Source of the DNA: CAYZXK01 sp964482395
Lineage (GTDB): Bacteria; Planctomycetota; Phycisphaerae; UBA1845; Fen-1342
Assembly (NCBI GenBank): GCA_964482395.1
Contig: CAYZXK010000170.1
Location: 1-19,614, forward strand
Direction of reading: 5' to 3'
Length of the DNA stretch: 19,614 nucleotides
The position numbers and the translations under genes were made by a program. The notes beneath the pieces are model-generated. The model saw only the letters and a program-made list of their open reading frames with translations, searched no databases and was not told the DNA's origin. Numbering within the stretch: the first letter of the stretch is position 1; the number at the start of each line of letters is the position of its first letter. Shown here one piece after another: positions 15,889-19,614 of the stretch.

Positions 15889-17103
15889 TCAACTTCGCCG
15901 GCCAAGCGAGCCGGTCCGGCCGAAGTCGCGCTCTTCCATCGCCATCTCGTACAAAGGGCTCAGCTCCCTCAGGCGTTGAACGGCCGAAACCACCCGCTCG
16001 ATGGCATAGTCGATTTCCGCTTCGGTGTTGAACCGGCCCACCGAGAAACGGATGCTGCTGTGAGCCAGCTCATCCCCGACCCCGAGGGCCCGCAACACGT
16101 AGCTGGGCTCCAGCGAAGCGCTGGTGCAGGCCGAGCCGCTGGAGACCGCGACGTCGCTGAAGCCCATCATCAGGGCCTCGCCTTCCACGTAGGCGAAAGA
16201 CATGTTCAGGTTGGTCGGCGTCCGCTCGGTCGGGTGGCCGTTCAGATATACCTGGTCGACCCGGGCCAGAATCCCCTCCCGCAGCCGGTCGCGCAGGGCG
16301 GCCAGTCGGGCCGGTTCGGTATGCATATGCAGGCGGCACAGCTCGGCCGCCTTGCCCAGCCCGACGATCCCAGGCACGTTCAGCGTGCCGGATCGCATTC
16401 CCCGTTCGTGCCCGCCCCCGTGAATGATCGGCTCGCACCGCACCCGCGGCCGTTTCCGCCGCACGTACAGGGCCCCCACCCCCTTGGGCCCGTGAATCTT
16501 GTGGGCGCTGCACGTCAGCAGATCGATCCCCATCCGTTCCACGTCGATCGGCAGCTTTCCGAAAGTCTGACAACAGTCGGTATGAAACAGGACCCCCCGC
16601 TCCTTGCACAACCTGCCGATCTGCTCGATCGGTTGCAGCGTGCCGATCTCGTTGTTTCCGTGCATGATCGACACCAGAATCGTGTCCTTCCGGATGGAGT
16701 CGGCAAGCTGCTGAAGATCAATCCGGCCGTAGCGGTCGACCGGCAGAAAGGTAACCTGGAAGCCGTGCCGCTCCAGATACTTGCACGGGTCGATCACCGC
16801 CTTGTGCTCGGTGCACTGGGTGACGATGTGCCGCCCCCGCTCCCCGTACATCCCCGCCACGCCCTTGATCGCCAGATTGTTCCCTTCGGTCGCACCGCTG
16901 GTGAAAATGATTTCCTTGGCTTCCGCACCAATCAGATCCGCGACCTGCTGCCGGGCTCTCTCCACCGCCTCCTGCGCCTCCCATCCAAAGGCGTGGTTCC
17001 GGGAGGCGGCATTGCCGAACTTTTCGCAAAAGTACGGCAACATGGCCTCCAACACCTGCGGATCGAGCGGCGTAGTGGCGTTGTTGTCCAGATAAACCTT
17101 CAT
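15889..17103 (-). CDS. Cysteine desulfurase IscS
   Basis: This 404-residue PLP enzyme removes sulfur from cysteine as a persulfide and delivers it to IscU and other acceptors. The PLP lysine is K202 in SAHKIHGPKG (199-208), H100 stacks on the cofactor, and D176 would contact the pyridine nitrogen. The persulfide cysteine is C326 in SSGSACTSASLEPSYVL (321-337), on the long loop that marks IscS/NifS group I enzymes. D176 is followed by two cysteines (DCCQ), where E. coli IscS has DATQ. The C-terminal tail differs from the E. coli IscU-docking end. ATG 17103 overlaps the iscR stop by 4 bp. Confidence 0.97.
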   Translation of the reverse strand: MKVYLDNNATTPLDPQVLEAMLPYFCEKFGNAASRNHAFGWEAQEAVERARQQVADLIGAEAKEIIFTSGATEGNNLAIKGVAGMYGERGRHIVTQCTEHKAVIDPCKYLERHGFQVTFLPVDRYGRIDLQQLADSIRKDTILVSIMHGNNEIGTLQPIEQIGRLCKERGVLFHTDCCQTFGKLPIDVERMGIDLLTCSAHKIHGPKGVGALYVRRKRPRVRCEPIIHGGGHERGMRSGTLNVPGIVGLGKAAELCRLHMHTEPARLAALRDRLREGILARVDQVYLNGHPTERTPTNLNMSFAYVEGEALMMGFSDVAVSSGSACTSASLEPSYVLRALGVGDELAHSSIRFSVGRFNTEAEIDYAIERVVSAVQRLRELSPLYEMAMEERDFGRTGSLGRRS

Positions 17104-17549
17104 GTTTCCGCTGCCGGGATTTCGCTTTCCGCACTCAGTCGGTCAAAAGCCAAATCGGCAATGGTCACCGTCCCCAGGAAACGGCGCAACCGGTTGTGAA
17201 CTTTCACCACCGCCTGACGAATGAAACACTGCCCCGTCAGATCGCACTTCCGACTCTTCCGACTCGGATTGGTGCACCGAACCAGGTGTACCGGCCCCTC
17301 CACCGCCTCAATCAGCCCCGCCAGCGTCACCTGGTCGGGTGACACCGCCAACCGGTACCCCCCGCGAGCACCTCGAATCGAGGTCACATGCCCAGTACGA
17401 TTCAGCCGCTTGAGCACATTCATCAGCAGCGCCAGCGGCACCGAATGCTCGGCGGCTATCTCGCGGGCACTGACCACACCCGGCGCTGCCCGGGCCAGAT
17501 GACACAGGGCGATCATTGCGTACTCAGTTTTCCGGGTCAGCGTAAGCAT
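17100..17549 (-). CDS. Rrf2-family regulator IscR
   Basis: This 149-residue Rrf2 protein heads the isc operon and is expected to sense Fe-S status and control it. The N-terminal winged helix (MLTLTRKTEYAMIALCHLA, then SIRGARGGYRL) is typical. Three cysteines, C92, C102 and C108, are the candidate cluster ligands. Their spacing is C-x9-C-x5-C rather than the E. coli C-x5-C-x5-C, and the fourth E. coli ligand (His three residues after the last Cys) is replaced by Arg. ATG 17549 has GGAG 6 nt upstream; the longer frame start at 17582 would lie upstream of the predicted transcript start and is rejected. A strong promoter and palindrome lie just upstream. It overlaps iscS by 4 bp. Confidence 0.93.
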   Translation of the reverse strand: MLTLTRKTEYAMIALCHLARAAPGVVSAREIAAEHSVPLALLMNVLKRLNRTGHVTSIRGARGGYRLAVSPDQVTLAGLIEAVEGPVHLVRCTNPSRKSRKCDLTGQCFIRQAVVKVHNRLRRFLGTVTIADLAFDRLSAESEIPAAET

Positions 17550-17572
17550 CTGCTTCTCCGCGCCGCTAACTG

Positions 17573-17601
17573 AATATAGCATCGGCCCGGTCCGATTTCA
17601 A
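17573..17601 (-). promoter_or_regulatory. Sigma-70 promoter of the isc operon
   Basis: On the minus strand TTGAAA (17601-17596) and TATATT (17578-17573) are separated by exactly 17 bp. Both hexamers match five or four of six consensus bases. Transcription would start near 17566, about 17 nt before the iscR start codon, leaving room for the GGAG site. This is the best promoter in the window and the only one seen upstream of the seven-gene operon. Confidence 0.7.
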
Positions 17602-17605
17602 ATCG
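17593..17605. promoter_or_regulatory. 13-bp palindrome on the isc -35 box, candidate operator
   Basis: CGATTTCAAATCG is a perfect 6+1+6 palindrome that covers the whole -35 hexamer of the isc promoter. A protein bound here would exclude RNA polymerase. The obvious candidate is IscR, but the sequence does not obviously match E. coli IscR type 1 or type 2 sites. Confidence 0.5.
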
Positions 17606-17733
17606 CCAGTTGGGGATGGGCCGATAATAACGCCGGACTCGGCCCATCCAAAACCGCTCCCGGCCCCCGTTGACATAGCTTGCAACGGCCGGCCCGGCGG
17701 CCCTTACCGGGGTGCCGAGTTAAACTGTCAAAT

Positions 17734-19440
17734 ATGGCGGGAGAGCAAAGAGCGGTACTGGCGGCCGGGCCGCGGCGGCACTTCCTGGTTCTGGCCCGAT
17801 TCCGGGCAGCTCAATTGCGCAACATGCTGGATCAGCAGTTGCGGGATGCCCCGGTCCGCTCCTTTGTGATCGTCATTCTCCTGCTGGTGATCTGGGCTGC
17901 CCTGTATTGGGTTCTGACCCAGGTGTTGCGTCAGGTCGGCCGATTCGAGCTGGTCGCTTTGGTCGCCCGGCAGCAGATTTTCATCCATTTTTTCCTGGTA
18001 CTGGCGGTGATGCTCGCGTTTTCCAACGCCATTCTGGCGTTCGGGAGTCTGTTCGGGCGGGAGGAAGCGGGCTACCTGCTGGCCCTGCCCGCACCGGCCC
18101 GGCAGGTAGTAACTCTCAAGTGGCTGGAAGGCATGCTGCTGTCGAGCTGGTCTTTTCTGCTGCTGGGGGTTCCGCTGATGCTGGCAGTGGCCGCCAATAC
18201 GGACGTTGAATGGTATTACTACCCGCTGTTCGTAGGACATTTTCTGGGCTTCGTCATCATCCCGGCCACCCTGGGTTTGCTGGCCGCCTGGGCAGTTGCC
18301 CGGTGGGCCCCACGTCGGCCATTGAAGGTTGCGCTGTGGTGCGGCGGCCTGGTGGTACTTGCGGCGGCGGTCTGGACCGGCAGCCTGCTGGGTCAGGCCG
18401 AACTCTCCGATCAGTGGTTGCGAAGCTTGCATCGACAGCTCAGCCTCGCCCAGCAGCCGCTGCTGCCCACCACCTGGAGCGCCAAAGGCATCTTCGCCGC
18501 CATCGAACGCAGGGCCGACATCAGCCTGACCTATTTGGCCGCCGTCTTGGCCAACGGTGGCTTTTTCAGTTGGCTGACGGTCAACATCCTCGGGCGTAGC
18601 TGGGCGGAGACCTACAGCCGGGCCCAGCAGGGGCGGACCGCCGGCCGCATCCGTCAGGGCTGGATCACTTCTGCCGCCTGCTCACTTCTGTTTCCTTACC
18701 TGCCCGCCCGACTGCGCACCATGATGCTCAAGGACCTGCGCGGCTTCGCCCGCGACCCGATTCAGTGGACCCAGATGGCCATCATGCTGGGCCTGCTGGT
18801 CATTTATGCCCTGAATCTCAAGCGGCTGCCGGTCGACTTGGGCAGTCCGGGAATACGAGCGGTGGTGGCATTCCTGAATCTGATCACGGTGAGCCTGATC
18901 CTGGCCACATTCACCGGCCGGTTTGTCTTCCCACTGCTGTCGCTGGAAAGCCAGCAGCTCTGGCTGCTGGGCCTGCTGCCCGGCCGGCGATCCGAGGTCT
19001 TGCTGGTCAAGTTCCTCTTCTCGCTGACCGTGACCGGGCTGTCGGCTTTCGTGGTGATGGGGCTGGCCACCCGGGCCCTGGATCTGCCCCGCGACTGGGC
19101 GGGACTGCAACTGGCGACCGCTCTGGCCATCTGCATAGGGCTCTCCGGGCTGTCGGTCGGGCTGGGAGCGCGTTTCCCGGTCCTGGGCCAACGCAACCCG
19201 GCCCGCATCGCTTCCGGCTTCGGCGGGACCTTCAACCTCATCGCCAGTATGCTGTTTGTGGCGGTAGAGGTGATCGGGGCGGGCTGGTTTGGGTTGGTCC
19301 GGGCGGCGCGCGACCTGCCGGTCATGGAGGAGATTCGCGTGCCGCTGTGGCTTCTACCGGCTCTGGTGGGGTTGGCGGTATTGGTTGCCGCGGTGAGCCT
19401 TCGCATCGGTGCCCGACACTTCGAGCGTCTGGAAGTTTGA
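17734..19440 (+). CDS. ABC-2-type transporter permease-like membrane protein
   Basis: This 568-residue polytopic protein has about twelve hydrophobic segments (roughly 42-63, 82-105, 134-153, 166-188, 198-218, 265-285, 310-322, 346-361, 376-395, 425-446, 455-476, 499-516 and 537-556). It resembles large ABC exporter permeases of the ABC-2 type. The two halves share a motif: EEAGYLLALPAPARQVVTLK (110-129) and ESQQLWLLGLLPGRRSEVLL (405-424), suggesting internal duplication. No ATPase motif is present and no ABC ATPase gene is in the window. It is divergent from iscR. ATG 17734 has no clear ribosome binding site; a TTG at 17680 is an alternative start. The transported substrate is unknown. Confidence 0.75.
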   Translation: MAGEQRAVLAAGPRRHFLVLARFRAAQLRNMLDQQLRDAPVRSFVIVILLLVIWAALYWVLTQVLRQVGRFELVALVARQQIFIHFFLVLAVMLAFSNAILAFGSLFGREEAGYLLALPAPARQVVTLKWLEGMLLSSWSFLLLGVPLMLAVAANTDVEWYYYPLFVGHFLGFVIIPATLGLLAAWAVARWAPRRPLKVALWCGGLVVLAAAVWTGSLLGQAELSDQWLRSLHRQLSLAQQPLLPTTWSAKGIFAAIERRADISLTYLAAVLANGGFFSWLTVNILGRSWAETYSRAQQGRTAGRIRQGWITSAACSLLFPYLPARLRTMMLKDLRGFARDPIQWTQMAIMLGLLVIYALNLKRLPVDLGSPGIRAVVAFLNLITVSLILATFTGRFVFPLLSLESQQLWLLGLLPGRRSEVLLVKFLFSLTVTGLSAFVVMGLATRALDLPRDWAGLQLATALAICIGLSGLSVGLGARFPVLGQRNPARIASGFGGTFNLIASMLFVAVEVIGAGWFGLVRAARDLPVMEEIRVPLWLLPALVGLAVLVAAVSLRIGARHFERLEV

Positions 19441-19474
19441 AGCTCGTTATCGGCACGCTGGCGTCGGCGACTGA

Positions 19475-19611
19475 CGGTAACGTCAATTCCCGTGTGTAAT
19501 TGTTGCGGGTTAAGAAGGGCATTTCAGGCCACACCGCGGACCTCCCGGAATTCTTTGCAGACCCGCGTGGCGTACTTGGCGTTGTAGTACGCCACCAGAC
19601 CGTACACGATC
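19475..19611 (-). repeat. Right arm of the 137-bp perfect inverted repeat
   Basis: This is the exact reverse complement of bases 1-137. The inner boundary falls 35 bp after the ABC permease stop codon. Read from inside, the arm opens with CGGTAACGTCAATTCCCG. Three further bases (19612-19614) continue the copy beyond the left window edge. The two arms frame 19.3 kb of apparently ordinary chromosomal genes. Confidence 0.95.
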
Positions 19612-19614
19612 CGC
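19524..19614 (-). CDS. C-terminal fragment of the duplicated unidentified protein (second copy)
   Basis: On the minus strand the frame enters at the window edge and stops at TGA (19526-19524). It encodes the same 28 residues as the left fragment, with one more complete codon (Arg) at the edge. Nothing in the 29 visible residues identifies a family. Being duplicated in opposite orientation is the only clue, and it suggests a mobile or multi-copy gene. Confidence 0.4.
   Translation of the reverse strand, partial: RIVYGLVAYYNAKYATRVCKEFREVRGVA

Noticed and set aside
17670..17675. Perfect TTGACA upstream of the ABC permease
   Set aside because: The sequence 16-18 bp downstream is entirely GC-rich with no -10-like hexamer, so it is not supported as a promoter.
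1..19614. Whole block as a composite transposon
   Set aside because: The interior is housekeeping genes with uniform composition, there is no cargo typical of transposons, and the outer ends and any target duplication lie outside the window.

Overview
The window is GC-rich (above 60% by eye), densely coded and chromosomal in character. It most likely comes from a member of Planctomycetota, possibly a Phycisphaerae-like lineage. The strongest taxonomic hints are a secreted M6 protease ending in DCNGNGIPDECE-type acidic repeats and a dockerin-like module, a TPR protein carrying RNA polymerase alpha-CTD modules, and a DUF1572-type DinB protein. These are protein styles I associate with planctomycetes. 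The assignment is an inference, because no rRNA or phylogenetic marker was tested.

Layout, left to right. Positions 1-137 hold one arm of a perfect inverted repeat whose other arm is 19475-19611; each arm carries the last 28 codons of an unidentified ORF pointing inward. Next come a DinB/DUF1572 protein (+), tRNA-Gln(CUG) (-) with a plausible promoter, the secreted M6 metalloprotease (-) and a full-length cobalamin-dependent methionine synthase metH (-). A short divergent promoter region with one shared AT-rich box separates metH from the TPR/double alpha-CTD protein (+). Then follow tgt and yajC (+, overlapping by 4 bp) and a pilT-type retraction ATPase (+).

The right third is a complete housekeeping iron-sulfur assembly operon on the minus strand, in the order iscR-iscS-iscU-iscA-hscB-hscA-fdx. 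iscR and iscS overlap by 4 bp, as do hscB and hscA. A textbook promoter (TTGAAA, 17 bp, TATATT) drives it, with a perfect 13-bp palindrome on the -35 box. IscS supplies sulfur and IscU is the scaffold. HscB/HscA act on the IscU LPPVK motif, IscA is a carrier, Fdx supplies electrons, and IscR is the expected Fe-S-sensing regulator. Divergent from iscR is an ABC-2-type membrane protein without an ATPase partner in view.

Most of the window is ordinary housekeeping sequence. The points worth a second look are the TPR/tandem alpha-CTD protein, the complete proteobacterial-style isc operon with its atypical IscR ligand spacing and candidate operator, a Pro/Ser/Ala-rich insertion in HscA, the shared divergent promoter, and the terminal inverted repeats. 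I saw no CRISPR array, phage, defence island or intact insertion sequence. I do not claim that any entire system here is new.
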